A program made the translations under genes and the position numbers. Of a DNA stretch of 64,000 nt, positions 46,131 to 59,905 are shown in pieces. The stretch lies in assembly GCA_019671005.1 (NCBI GenBank), contig CM033741.1, positions 3,472,001-3,536,000 of the forward strand, read 5' to 3'. Numbering within the stretch: position 1 is the first letter of the stretch; each line of letters opens with the position of its first letter. The DNA comes from Hibiscus mutabilis (lineage: Eukaryota; Streptophyta; Magnoliopsida; Malvales; Malvaceae). Under the pieces are notes generated by a model. The model did no database searches. It was not told the DNA's origin and saw only the letters and a list, made by a program, of their open reading frames with translations.

Positions 46131-47168
46131 CTTTCTCAACGTGGGTTATTTAGATTTATCTATTTTTTAAATGTGATTATGAAAAATATATATAAAAAAA
46201 TGAATTTCTATCCATATGGTTTCAATTTCGGTATCGATATATTTTGCTGTACTGCTTTGAGTTAACATATTCATTTTTTTCATTCTTAACTTAATGAATA
46301 AATTTTATTTCTAAATATGATTGTGACAAATAAAATTGACAGGAGTTGAAAATTTAAAATTTATTAAAAAAATCAATTGGACCATAAAATAGTTGCTAAG
46401 ATTGATTTGATCATGCCTTGTCTTGCGTTCAGCAAACAATGAAAACAAATTTTGAAATTAATTAATAGTAAATCAAAGTATTATTATCATTTGTTAAATT
46501 TGTATGTTTTGAATTTAAGCCTACATTTCTTTATTTTCTTCGTAGTTTAATCTAATTAACGTATGTCATTTCTAAATATGATTATGAAAAACAAATTACA
46601 ACGCTTATGGGAAAAAATAAAAACGAAACGTAAAATTCTAAATTTATGCTATTTCTTCCAACTATATTGATTTTATAATTATAAAACAATTTCCAAAAAA
46701 AGAAAAATGTAGGAAATGTTATTTCTTATCAGAAATTAGAGTGGCTTTCGGCCCAAATATATTAGAAAGCGAAATTGGGCAAACTGAACTGGGCCAAGGC
46801 TGAACAACTAAATATAAAACTCTTAAACCGAGTTGCTTTTTTTGATACCTTAAATCGAGTTGCTTAAAGGGCCTTTTGTTCGGGGATAAATTTTCTTGTC
46901 AAATTTTAAATAATTAGAAATCTTAAATCTACTTAAACGATTAGAAACATAAAGTAATTCGAACCTATTAACTATAAGTTGGATTTGATTTCTATGTATA
47001 CAAACAATCTGAAATCGAAACACTGTTCTCAATAAAAGCAAAATTATTTCTTAACTAAAAATATTTTGTTTCGTGTACTTTAACATAATTAAAAAATTAT
47101 ATTACATTTTGTCTCTTCTACTGTCATCATTAAAATTTCGTGTGATCCAACTAAAATACATCAGTTAC
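46131..47168. other. Gene-free AT-rich stretch
   Basis: Nothing supportable. Several TGATTATGAAAAA repeats (46170, 46316, 46577) hint at old duplications. Confidence 0.35.
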
Positions 47169-47177
47169 TAATATTTA

Positions 47178-47651
47178 GGGATAAAGTCAAAAAAATGTTT
47201 TTAATGTTTGATTGAATAATTATTTTGGCCTATATTTTTTTTGAACCAATTTAACCTCTAACGTTTTAGTTTAGGTCAAAAGAGTATTTTTGCGGATAAA
47301 AATTGTTAGTCAACTTACGATAAACAACTTGAAATGACTTGATATAATAACGTGTTAGAAAGAAAAATATTCTATATTTTATACAAATTTATAAAAATAT
47401 TTTTTGATTGATGTGCCATTATGTGAAGTTAGCATATTTGTCTATAGGACACTGCTATTACAGCGTGCACTGCTATGTAAGTTTGACACGTCATTTGAAG
47501 TTGTTTATCGTCAGTTGACTAACAGTTTTCATCCGCATATGGGTCATTTTGACCCAAAGTGAAACGTTGGAGGTTAAATTAGTTCAAAAAAAGATAAAGA
47601 CCAAAATGACTATTCAATCAAATATTAAGAGTATTATTTTGACATTATACC
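47178..47651. mobile_element. Mutator-type MITE, 9-bp TSD TAATATTTA
   Basis: Inverted ends GGGATAAAGTCAAAA and TTTTGACATTATACC, with perfect 9-bp duplications at 47169-47177 and 47652-47660. Long arms pair around ACGTTTTAGTTTAGGTCAAA and TGACCCAAAGTGAAACGTT. No coding capacity. Confidence 0.88.
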
Positions 47652-47660
47652 TAATATTTA

Positions 47661-50600
47661 TTCCATTTTAAGTCATAAACTCATACACAATGTAAATATA
47701 CAATTGCTTGAACCTAGTGACGGAGTTACATAGTAGTTCATGGACAACTATCCCCCACAATTTGTTTGAATTAAAAAATATATAGATAGTTATTTCCGCA
47801 GATATATAATTTTAATTTATTTAGGCTTTATCTCTTATTTTCATGATTATTTATAATTTGTACCATAAATTTGACTTTTGATTTCGTTCTTGTTTGAAGC
47901 CAAGTTTCCTAAAAGAATAAATCCTCTTTTTTTCACAAGTCCTTGAATTTATTTTTTTAATAATTTTAAAAAAAATAACTTCGTATAAATGATTATCATA
48001 TAATACACTAACGATGCAAGTATTCACTTCACAAATAATATTAATCATAAATTATATCTCTTTAATTAATACTTACGTACACATGAAAAAGGAAAAGGGT
48101 TTTGTCTTCCCAGAAATCACATAAGATGAAAAGGTACGAGATTTTGACGTTGGGATAATGTGAGACACGGTTTTAGGAAAATTGTCTGTAATAAGTTTCA
48201 ATGTCAACGAGGGAAGTGTACAGTGAATAAACATGTAGGTAGAGTCCATATTTTCAAAATACATATGTTACTGTCGTGTAGCAAATATTTGATTTAGTTT
48301 TCCCTTTTATTCAAGATAATTAACGTCACTTAAATTTAGTCAAAACTTTAATTAATTGTAATAGATGTAACAAAAAACTTTTGTCTGTAATAAGTTTGCT
48401 TTGTTAATTAAGCAAGATAACTGCTATGAGTTATGACTAACCCAAATAATTAGTATGTAAAAAATCGACCGATCGACGTCGCACACCTAATTTTGGTGGG
48501 TTAGTCTCCCAACAGATATTTTTTATATACACAAGGCCTCAAACTATACACATATTTAAGCGATATCAAGCTGTTTACCATTTGAACCAACCTTGTTAAT
48601 TATAACCTTTGACTAACTGAAATATCATAGAAGTTTCGAAACTCAAATTTCAATAACTCATAACTCATCTTTGGAATATGAAGTAACCGATGCAACTTCA
48701 AGTTCAACCAACAGTAAAAATAACATAGTGACATAAACAATAACAATATCGGAGCAAATTAAGTATATAAATTAAAACCCAATATGTCACTTGTAAAAGT
48801 TAAAATATTTATTTAGATACAATAAAAAGTAAATTAAACCTAATTTAAACTAAACTAAACTAAATGTTAAAGTTTAGTTTCTTTGCCCGAGTCATCTTAA
48901 ACTAAACTTAACTATTGGATGCAATAGTTGTACTCTTAATTAGGTTCGAGCATCAAAACTTAAAAATGATATTATCGTAAGAAACATCCATAAATATTGT
49001 ATATAAACCGTAAACATAAAAAACACTAACAAAAAGTTACAATTTTCTCATTGTCTATCAAAACATCTATTGCCATGGTTTGGATTGTTAAATAAATATA
49101 ATATTGTCTTTTATTGCAAAACAAAATCACTACCTTAGTCAAACAATCAGTTCGTTTCATTCGTCTTTGGCTCTTTCTCCAAATAATGTGGGGGGAAATT
49201 TATATATTTTTTCATGTTGAAGACAGCTAATAGCATATCTTAAGCTCAAGATTAGTCTTCTGGAAATGGAAGTTGAAGACGCCAAAAATATTATTTAGCT
49301 AATAACATATCTTAGTCCACTCTTTTACTCAAGCAATGAAACAGGTGGGATTTACTTATTCTTTCAAGTTTCAAGTATTAATTTAAGTCGAATCGAACAA
49401 TATACGCAATAATATTATATTTTCAGAATACCATTAAATGTTTTGGATTTTTAAGAACCGACGAACAATTTCATGTCATCTGAACTAATACCCGATTAAT
49501 AAGACACCGATCATTAATGAAACCAAAATCCAATTGCTAGTCAGATTTCCAGAGCTGAATTTAGCCAGTTGTACAATGAATAAATGGTTTATTTATCATT
49601 AAACTTGAGATTTGCGAAGCAAATACTTGATCAACTAGTCTATAATTCAACTCGCAGCTGCAATTTGCACCAGATTTTGTTCGATAAAATTGGTGAACAT
49701 AAATAACGACAAGTTTTTCCATATATGACAAAAGAAATTATGCGGAAATATATGAAAGATGATTCATTAATATATTTTCTACAGAAATCAGTTCAATCTT
49801 TGAACAGACAAAATGATAGATTTCATGTAGTGTGACTCCCAAACATTGAACCAATTAATCTACATTATGCTTAGATATTATTGCAATTGAATAACATCCC
49901 ATACTGCATTTAAAAATATATTATTGTGGTCAGTCGTCGTTTTGGATCCTTAACCAGTATTTATATGAACCTTAGTAATCATAGGAAATAATTAAAAGAA
50001 CAAAAAAAAAATGCTAAGATTATAACTAATCCCAACTCCTACATAAAGACCATTTGATTTTGTCCTGATTCTAGCCGGGATGGACCGAGGGTGGCTCCCT
50101 TGAAATTTTAAAATTTATATATGATTTAAAAAAATTATGTATTTTCTATTAAAAATTTATTTTTGTCCACCTTAAATTTTTATAAGTTATCCTCCTAACA
50201 TAAAGTTCTGCGTTCGTCCGTGATTTTGGGTTTGAAAGCTTTTGTCTGTTTCTTGAAAAACTATATAAGAAATCATAATGTGAAGAGGTTTCCAAGATTC
50301 TTAGGTTATGTATTAAAAAATGCACATATAATTAGTTGTAAAGCACTAATTTTCTATATGTTATTTGTAGAAGAACATTTAAGGATAGGAGCCAATGATT
50401 TTTTGGCAAGCTGGTTGTGTCGATACATTACACGCATATAAAACAAAAACAGTACAAAATTAGAAGAAAAAAATCAAATTAAATCGTTGGATCAAATATT
50501 CATTTACGTTTTGATTAGTATTATATATATATATATAACATATATCTTAATTTTGAACCGAGTGAAAACACCAATATATTTTTATTTTATTTGATTATTT

Positions 50601-51116
50601 TTCTTATTAAACTTAAAACAGATTTTATGACATGTAGTCAATGTAGACTCAACCAACTAGTATTCCGAATCTTTGATTTCTGTTGTTTTTCTATGGCATT
50701 AATTGAAGCAGTGATTACTCTTTATTTTGGCCGCGAAAATGGATAGTAGCTGTTAGATATAATAAGAAATTATTTGTACTTTTAGTTCCAATATATTGGT
50801 TTTCCAACACTGCAATTAGTTTTGAATATCTATAAAGTTTTAATTAATTTATATGCCGCCGCAAATTTTAAAAATGTTTAAGCAAAAAAATTATAAGTCG
50901 AAATTCTGAGCCAGTTGGTTTTCTCACCATGACAGCCAGCCAAATGAACCGATACGGTCGAAAAAGTTGGTGCAATGACTGATGAAAAAGATCGGTCCAG
51001 TTAATGTAAGATTGACATTCACCATCATAAACATACTAAAATGAGACTTTATATACATACAATACGCGTACGTGGGTCAAATATATTTTTAAATAGGACC
51101 CAACAAATACCGTAGT
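47661..51116. other. Gene-free AT-rich stretch
   Basis: No ORF with family resemblance, RNA gene or paired repeat was recognised. GACGGAGTTACATAG (47716) and GGGATGGACCGAGGGTGGC (50077) resemble fragments of the same dispersed repeat seen at 7265 and 40180. Confidence 0.35.
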
Positions 51117-51245
51117 AAAAAAATGAATGTTGTTCATCCTAAGAAATACAAGTTCAAATCACTTTGTTTATAAGGTGTATGTCTACTATCAAAGGGTTAA
51201 GAATATGTATGAACATCTACTACATTGTAATCACCTTTAGACTAT
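51117..51245 (+). repeat. SINE-like remnant
   Basis: Same word order as 11515-11650, including a B-box-like AAGTTCAAATC and a TACATTGTAATCACC end. Another weaker candidate is at 55335-55420 (AGGTTCAAATT). Confidence 0.45.
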
Positions 51246-53282
51246 TAAAAAATATATTTTTTCAAATAATTATATTGAAATTTTTTATGTATTTTTCTAA
51301 TAATCGAGTTAAATATTGATAGCAAATTCAATCAAACACTTTAAAAACAAATGTCTCAAAATATTTAATAAAAATTTAGTTAACAAATGAATATAGATGT
51401 AGAGGTAAAAGGTTTGTACGCAAATATAGTGACATTGTGTTAATTCTTCAGTAATTATTTTAATTGTTATATTTAAGGCTTGTTTGAAAAGTCACGTTGT
51501 AATTGAATTTGAGTGTGATTATGTGTGATTACACAGTTGTGACATGTTTGAACAATCATCGTAATTTATGAATTATGCTGAATTGAGTGTAATTGAAGTT
51601 CTTAGAGTGTACTTCAAAAAAAATCTTAGAGCGAGCGATGAAAATTGATGTTTGATTTGAAAAAGTTACGGACATATTATAATCTAAAATTATGAATAAG
51701 TTGTAATCTTATAACACCTAATTTCATCCTTAATCTTACACTTAGCGTAATTTATCATTTATGTTGGTCCACCTCATTCATTATGCTCGAAGATAAATTC
51801 AACGATAGGTGGCAACTAAACTATAGACTAACTTTTCTAGCATTAATTATGCAAAAGTGTATGAGGTGGGCCGATCGATTATCACTACAAAAATAAATAC
51901 CTTATTATTATTACTACTACTTTTCTAAGTTTTTCATCGATAGATAGCTTAAATGTCAATGCCCACATTTTTTTGTGGGCACAAAATAACTCAACATTGG
52001 CACGACGAGGCAAATGGGTCCGGGACCTTCATTTTTTGGTCAACAGTCACATGTTAGAGCTATGAGTGGTGGATAAAAGTAAAAGAGAGAGAGAGAGAAG
52101 AGTTCTAGCTAGACTTGGCTATCAAATTAAAGGTTTATTATGGATTTGGAAATATGGAATTCTTAATAAAAAAAATATAAATTCAAATATTAGAAATAAT
52201 ATTGTTTATAAAAACATTTACAAACTTCGAATATAAACCCTAAAACATATATAGAAGACACTTTAAGAAAGTTGGGTTAAATTTAACATTTTTTATGTAA
52301 TTGTAATAATTAGTTTTCTAGTGGAATAAGACGTTAAATCCCTTCAGAAATATTAAAGATTTAAATTACAACGATATGAATGAAGCGAATTAGTTGGAAC
52401 TAAGTGTTAGCACGATAATAATCTTTATAGTACCTCATCCGAAGTGATAACCTAATAAATGAATATCGGTGAATATAAAAGAATTGTTTATATGAAATAC
52501 TATTTTTTGCATATATTATAAAGCATATAAGATAAATAAACGGATAATGCATGAACAGTATTCTGATTAATTTCTTATAGTATGAAAAATAATTAATTCA
52601 AATAAGTAAATAACATTTGTAATTTTGGGTACAAAGGGAATCTTAGTTTGTGATGAAAAAAAAACTGTAAATATATTTAAAAAACAATTAAATTAATTTT
52701 CAAATATTTATTATTTTATTAAAAAAGTATTTACTTTTATTAGTTTATTTATAGGCTGAAAAAAACGTTTTCTTAATTTATATTGATATGTTAAGCTCAT
52801 AAATTCGGTTATACCTTCAATTCACCTCCTTTTTCATAAAAAATTGCACCCATCTTAACAACCAAAGGAGTAGTAACAAGTTGCAACTTAATTAATATAT
52901 TGTTTCTTTGCGTAAATGGTAGGGAGAATTTTAAAGATTTAATTCGAAATAAATATTTTTTTACTCAACAAAATATAATATTTATTAATAAAATTTAGAA
53001 AACATATTCATCTACTCATGATTAATAATATTTATTAAAAGGTGAACATTTATTTGGATTTTTTCTTTATAAATTACCACAACTTAATTTATATGTCAGA
53101 TAAGAATTTGATCGCAACACGGCTTTTAACAAGTTTGGCTTGTGGGGTTGGTATATAACTTTGCCTAGCTTGGAAATGACTCGTGAACCCAATTAATGAA
53201 TTAACCTCCCTTTTCAAATGCCCTACTCATATCTTTCCTTTTTATACAGTTTGATAAATAAATATTATAATGCCTTCTTTTT
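51246..53282. other. Gene-free stretch with a small perfect palindrome
   Basis: TGCCCACA and TGTGGGCA (51960-51981) form an 8-bp stem with a T-only loop. It is followed by a GC-richer segment (51990-52060) and a GA run (52083-52100), which could be promoter-like debris. No gene follows. Confidence 0.35.
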
Positions 53283-53572
53283 ATGAAAAAAATTTAATGT
53301 ATTATTCGTGTAAATTTTAGTTTACATAATTATGTTTATTTTGTGGGTTAGAGATTTAATATAGATTTAAAATTTAGTGTTTTGAATTTAAAATTTATTG
53401 TTTAGATTTTTAGTGTTTGCAAGTTTAGATTTAGAGATTTAGATTTTAAGTTTTAAATATTAAATAACCATGTTTATGAACTTTTTTCCACACTCATATT
53501 AACCATATTTTTATTCCGATAAAAAAGTAAACCAAAAACTTTGCAACCCCAATTTTAAATATAATTATATTA

Positions 53573-53829
53573 GAAAAAAGTTTTGATACACAAGTCGTGA
53601 AAATTTTAGTTTACAAGTGTCTTTTTAGTATTAGGGATTAGGAATTTAGTTTAGGGTTTAAAGTTTATGGGTCTCGGTTGTAGTGTTTAGAATTTAGAGT
53701 ATATGATTTAAGGTTTAGGGTTTAGTTTTTTACAGTCAGGGTTAGAATTTTAAGATTTGAGTTTTAAAGTGTAAATTTACAGGTTTATGTAAAATTAGTT
53801 TTACGCAACTCGTATATCAAAATTTTATC
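53573..53829 (+). mobile_element. Telomere-motif MITE (copy 3)
   Basis: Ends AAAAAAGTTTTGATACACAA and GTATATCAAAATTTTATC, with a TTTAGGG-like interior as in 6884-7162. TTATATTA occurs on both sides (53565-53572, 53830-53837), an 8-base match to the expected 9-bp duplication. Decayed relatives lie at 53283-53490 and 54400-54600. Confidence 0.75.
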
Positions 53830-54684
53830 TTATATTATATATAAAAATAAAGATAAAAAATCATTGAAAAAAGATAAAAACTGAGCGTTTGCTAATTTAT
53901 AATCGAATACTCGTTTCTTTAGATAAAAATCAAATTTAAATCTCATCAATAATACCATTAAATTTGTTATTTAAAAAATCTGAATATGAGAGCTCTTCTC
54001 ATTCTTCCACAAGCAATTGAATCAATTCCATACATGTGAATATAGAATTATAGTCAAAATATTTAAATTACAGTGTTAAATTTAAAATTTTATATAAAAT
54101 ACCTTTTTCAAGTGAGCAAGACAAATTGTTGTGGATGCTAATTTCTTCAAGTGTTCTCTTAGAATTGTGAACTTTTTAAATTTTTTACTATAAAATTTAT
54201 AAAGAATGCTTTTTTTTTTTTAAATTTGGATATCAAAGGATACCCCTTTCTTATGATTGGCTCTGCCAGAGTACATAAGCAAACTGTAAAAAAAAAAAAA
54301 CAATTAATAAATATAGTGATCTTGCACAATACATTTTTAAAGAGATAATGTAGTTTCAAATTTTGAAAAGAAAATATTGCTAAAAAATATATATTTCATG
54401 CATGGGCTTTGAAAATTTTGTTTCTATAAGATGTTTAATTTAAAACTTATATGTTTAGTTTAGGGTCCATGTATTTATGATTTTGACTTTATGGTTCAAA
54501 GTTAGAAGTTAGATTTAGGTTTTTGAATTTAGGGTTGGATATTTAATTTTATATTTTGCAATTTAAATAGATCTGTTTTTTTTATTTACACCAAAATTTT
54601 GCTATTGTTAAAATTAATAATCATGAATATCAAATCATAAACAATAAAACAAAAATGAATAATAATATATAAGATAACCTTACG

Positions 54685-55294
54685 TAGGGGTGCAAATGAA
54701 CAGAGCGTTCGACGAACTGTTCGTATAACGTTCGTTTATTAAGATAAATAAACGAGTATGAACAAAGTTTTTATGTTCGTTTAATAAACGAACGAACACG
54801 AACAGAGGTGTGTTTAGTTGGTTTATATTCACGAATAAGCTTGTTTATAAGCTTATTTATAGGCTCGTTTATAAGCTTGTTTATAGGCTCGTTTATAAGC
54901 TCGTTTATAGGATGAAGATGCTTATGGATGTATTTAAATACTACTTTTGTTGTTGCTAAGGATGTTATATCAGTTCATGTTAAAATGTAAGTTTTATTTT
55001 TATGTTTTATTTTAGTTATTTATTGTTAATTTACTTAACGTTTCTGAACATATAAACAACACGTTCGCGAACACTTAAACGAACACTTAAACGAACAAGT
55101 TCATGAACACTTAAACGAACATGTTCGTGAACACTAAACAAACGAATACGAACACCTTCAAAATTAAATAAACGAACACGAACACAATATTAAAAATTTA
55201 AACGAACACGAACCGAACATGAATACCTTTAAAAATAAACAAACGAACACGAACATAGTCTTGTTCATTCAATCTAAGTTCATTTACACCCCTA
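54685..55294. mobile_element. hAT-type MITE, 8-bp TSD
   Basis: Inverted ends TAGGGGTGCAAATGAAC and GTTCATTTACACCCCTA. The flanking 8-mers ACCTTACG (54677-54684) and ACCCTACG (55295-55302) differ at one base. The interior has about 24-bp repeats of GTTTATAAGCTC/GTTTATAGGCTC (54838-54912) and a right arm of GAACACTTAAAC repeats (55065-55140). No transposase. Confidence 0.9.
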
Positions 55295-55302
55295 ACCCTA
55301 CG

Positions 55303-58300
55303 TTTCTTAAATTATCAAGAAAAGTTTATATCACCAACAAGTGTTTGGTGCAATGACAAAGCACGTTACACTCTAAAGAAATAATTTAGGTTCAAATTTT
55401 AAAAACAATATTGTTAGAAAGAAGTGCTATGTATCTCTAACATGAAACATAAAATGGACATGAACTATACGAAAAAAAGTCTATGTTTAGCAACATTGTT
55501 TAGGATTTTCTTCGGATCTCCTTGCCATTGAAATATTTCACTAGCAAACAAAACACTAGCTGCCAAATTTAGACAGAGAGGAAAAAAAAGATCATAAGAT
55601 CGAAGAAGAAGGAAAGAAATGAGTTTTAGTGCTCTGAGCTCAAAATAACAAAACCCTAAAATGATTGTTGTGGGCTGTCAAGTTGAAAGTGAAGGATGCG
55701 AATTGAAACTGCCCCACCATACATTTCGCTGTGGAGAAAACCGCTTAGTGTCGGGGTGGTAGGGAGAAACTGCCCCTGGTTTTCTCATTTTACCACCTTT
55801 CTTTTTCTCATTCTTTCTATAATATTATGCATGTCATTTTCAATTATAAATTCAAAAATATTGGTTTTCCCGTCCCTTCCAAAGTTCCCACAACCAATTT
55901 CTAATTAATATTTTCTTAATTATGATATCCATGATATTAGTTGTTTTTAGTACGAAATGATCTATTAAGTTGTTATTAACGAGATACGCATATGAAATTA
56001 TTAATAATTTGTTAAAATAGTCTATACGAGGAGGTTGGAAATCCATAACATCGGGAACAAAATCTATTATATATATTCTACAATTAGCTACTTGATATAG
56101 TTAATTAAAGAGTGTAGAAATAATAAGCCAAATTTTTTTTAAAGAAAATTAAGCTTATATCTTAGTATTGTTTATAAAATACACAAATCACTGCGTCAAA
56201 ACACATTCATTAAGATGATCTACTATAATTTTATTTATGAAAAAAACCCAATTGGGTTAATAATGTTATGATTTATTGATAAAATATTAAAGATTTAATT
56301 TCTAAAGCAATCTCACTTATAAAAAGATATACGTATCAATTATGGATGCATAACGACCCATAAAATGCAATGATACAGGATAATATTTATTCTCGTGCAT
56401 AAATCATGTTGGGTTGTTCACAAAATAAGCATCAATAATTATCAGATATATTATTTGAGACAATAATAATGGATTTAACATGATGCCTTGCTGCTCGTAG
56501 TGTTAAAATTTAATTATATAGAATAATGATTTAATAAGCTAATTTTTTATGTATACTTGTAATATTTTCACATTAAAAAAAATCCAATTTGAGTCCCCCT
56601 GGATTATTCCACTATGGAAAATTTCTAAGCCTTGATTAAAATCTGTCTTACCAAAATGTAAGTCTGATATTTGCTAACATGCATATTATATATATGTGTG
56701 TATAACTTGCTTAGATATATATATTATGAAGTTAATAAGTCATAATTGCAACAATTAATGAAGACTTTTAAGTTGTAAACAATTTAAATCCCACTGTTAA
56801 TTACTTGTATTGTACGACCATGCACGTGTACCTGTCTTGAACGATATTAATATGCCATGAAACAACTAGACGAGCCTTTTTTTGGTTTAGCTCACAACTC
56901 TATTTATTCAACCGATTTTTCTTAGTGATTTTGGACTTTCAACAAGTTACGTAAAGTTTTAGTTTAGACTCTATGAATTTAATTATGTAAGGCTCCGATA
57001 AAATTAAGTGGAAAATATTCCAACTCAAAACACTACTAAACTTTGTTTTAAATTCCGTTAACAAAACTAACAAGTGTTGAGTTTATTTAATCTTACAAAA
57101 CGATTTTCTTTCTTTCTTTGGTCTTTCTTACAAAACGTTTTATAGTACTCATTAATAAAACTAATATTTTATTTTATTAAACCTCTGAACTAAATAGTGT
57201 TAAAAAGGAAAATAAAATAGAAAAAATAAGAAGTTAATTTTGTTTTTATTCTTTTTAAATAGGCTAGAGACTTAGAGAGGGCTGTTACCTGCGTCTTTTC
57301 TAGAGAGATTCAATATTTAACACGTGTTAATGTGGCAATAGAACACCTGTTGGGTTTAGGATTTCCGAAGGGGGCTCTCCTTGTTCATAATTATTGGTAC
57401 TCTTAATCTCTATCAAACAATTACTCTTCTCGTCCTATTTATTTTATTTATTATTATTTTTTCATACAATTTTAAGAAGAAAAAAAATTTGTGTAAAAAA
57501 TATGCTGTAAAATAATTAAAACGATAATTTTATCTTTAAAAAGTTAAATTTTATTTTGTTGAGAAATATATCTTATAAAAATTATTAATTTTTTTCAATA
57601 AAATATTTTAAATAGGACAATTTTAAAATATAAAAAATACATTAATTAAGACAGAAAGAATACTAGTTTAGTACTGAATAGGTCTTAATTAAATTGGATG
57701 GCAATTCCGTGTCGTAATTTGGGAACAACTGCATACGTACTATTCATGCAATAGCGTACAGGGGCTAGGGATTTGGATATGTTAATTTAATTATTTTGTC
57801 CAACCATGGATCAAGTTAATTATATATATCTTTACAAAACAATAATATAATAACAATAATTGTTAGTTAATGGTAACCAAAACAAAAACTCCATGTACCA
57901 ACCCTAATGATTTGGTGTTGTGCAGTTGATGAGCATTCTTGCTCTCGTGAGGATTATGTTGTCTTTTCAATGATCGGAAACCTAGTTTAATTTAACCGAT
58001 TAATTCATGTAAACGGACATTTAATTTTATTTTTATACTAATTATGACTATTTTATAATCACAATATCTAATTTATTAATTGAATAATTTAAATTAAATA
58101 TTATATATATTCAATATAAACAAAATTTTTAATTTATTTTATTTTATTTATAATGTCAAAATTTAAATCTAAAATTTTGTATAAAGAATTTATTATCTCG
58201 TCTCCGTAGATCACCTTATAATATATTTTTAATATTATTTTGCGGCATACATGCAGCACATAGATTTATTTGCAAGAAAATGGTTTTTGATTCCACAGTA

Positions 58301-59778
58301 GTAAAAAGAAGCATCGGGAATTTAAATAAAATCCCAAATGAGGTTCATTATATAAACGTAATAAAATATTGCACTTTCATAACCTCAGCCTCAGGTTTAT
58401 GAAAACAACAAGGGGTATTCTCGTTTTGTTAAATACATTTCTTATTGTCTTGTATACTTCCATTTGACTGTAGTTTTCCTTGGCTTTCAGTTCCAATAAA
58501 AAGCCTGCAGTCGTGATTCTCTGTCGTTGAAGACTGAAGGGTCAAACATCAAGTTCCTTCACTTGGCAGCATCCTCCAAAATAAAAAAGAAAAATGCACC
58601 ATGAACAGGTAATCCAAAAGTAACCCCAACATAATTACATTGTATACGTGTATTATCGAAAATTTTAGTTCTCTCATATGTCGCGTGACTGTAATAAAGA
58701 GGGGCAGCATATAAATGAACTTTATAAAATAAACACCAGACATCATTAAACCAGTGTAGACTATTGGAGTCTATTATTCTGCATATTCATGCACCGAGTA
58801 AAAACCATATGAATCCGCCAAAACAATCCCTTTAACAAACAGTTCACTTGCAGATTCTACACTGGCCAGTAGTTTCTTTTTCCATTGTCAATTGAGGCAA
58901 GTGAGATGAGAGAAGCGTACTGTTAGAGTTATGACCCAAATTCTATTTTATATCGGTTCGAACATTTATAAAGAAGCAATAACAAAAGTGGAGCATGCTT
59001 AAGCCGGCGGAGTTTTCTTCATTCTTTAGATATTCGTTGAAGGGTAGAAAACTCAACTGAGTAGAATTTCTTTTGTAACCAAACAACCTATCTATATAAA
59101 TATTATGGATTAGAGTTAAAATATTAGTTGTGATTTCTTCTCTTTGACATGGTGAAAATCTCTCTTCCTCTGCTAGAATTTTTTTATTTAATTTTTTCAC
59201 GTGTTTATTTTTTTTCTATTTTACAGTCGTTTATTTTCATCATTATCGCCTAGATAATTATAACACCGAAAATGGGATAAGATGAGGAGGCATAGCAGTT
59301 AAGTTGTTAAATTCAGTAATCTATATGATAATCCAAAACAAAATGGGGATTCTAATTCCAAAATGAGTGATTAACAAAGGCTATGAAACAACAAAAACAG
59401 GCCCTACCAAACTAATTATGAATTTGTGAGCAAGCAAACCCCAGAATTCTATGTACGTGTGAGGAACAGGAGCTTGGTTTTACATGAGAAAGGCCAACAT
59501 TATTAACAAACTTTGAGCCCTCAAAACAACCTTACGTGGCCGATGATGTTAATTAAGTATGTGGGTCAAAGTTGTTTTTTGATTAAAAATATTATGTTTC
59601 TCCTTTTTAATTATTGGAGAGATTTCGGTGAAAATGACTTGAAATCACCCCTGTCCATAAATTGCACGAAATCTTAGGCCTCCTCTTAGAGGCTAAATAA
59701 ATACGAAATAATTTCGTATCATAATCGTAGATTGAATATTTTATTACAACTATCCTCCCACTTGAAATGTGCTGTAGC
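55303..59778. other. Long gene-free stretch upstream of bHLH gene
   Basis: AT-rich sequence. 55560-55790 is more mixed in composition (CTGCCCCACC, GTGTCGGGGTGGTAGGG) but encodes nothing recognisable. 58430-58760 has a short minus ORF without family resemblance. 59600-59778 is the proximal promoter of the bHLH gene. Confidence 0.4.
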
Positions 59779-59786
59779 TATAAATT
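59779..59786 (+). promoter_or_regulatory. TATA box of bHLH gene
   Basis: TATAAATT, 120 bp upstream of the start codon in an otherwise suitable context. The 5' leader that would follow has a GA run at 59850-59869 and a purine-rich stretch up to the ATG. Confidence 0.55.
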
Positions 59787-59905
59787 CTTAAACTTGGATT
59801 GAGACATTCATTTCCTCAAGGCATCTTCTAATAATAATAGCATTCCCCGTAGAGAGAGAGAGAGAGAGAAAAGAAGGCAACAAAGGCAAGAAAAAAGAGA
59901 GGGAA

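Noticed and set aside
45896..46153. Plus-strand 85-codon ORF
   Set aside because: It is antisense to the RNase H reading of the minus-strand LINE.
51960..51981. Rho-independent terminator-like hairpin
   Set aside because: Eukaryotic context, T-run in the loop rather than after the stem, and no adjacent gene.
55690..55790. microRNA precursor (GCCCCACC / GGGGTGG segments)
   Set aside because: The segments are not reverse complements in register, so no extended stem forms.
58549..58746. Minus-strand 65-codon hydrophobic ORF
   Set aside because: No homologue recognised, no splice-consistent extension, AT-rich composition; most likely chance.
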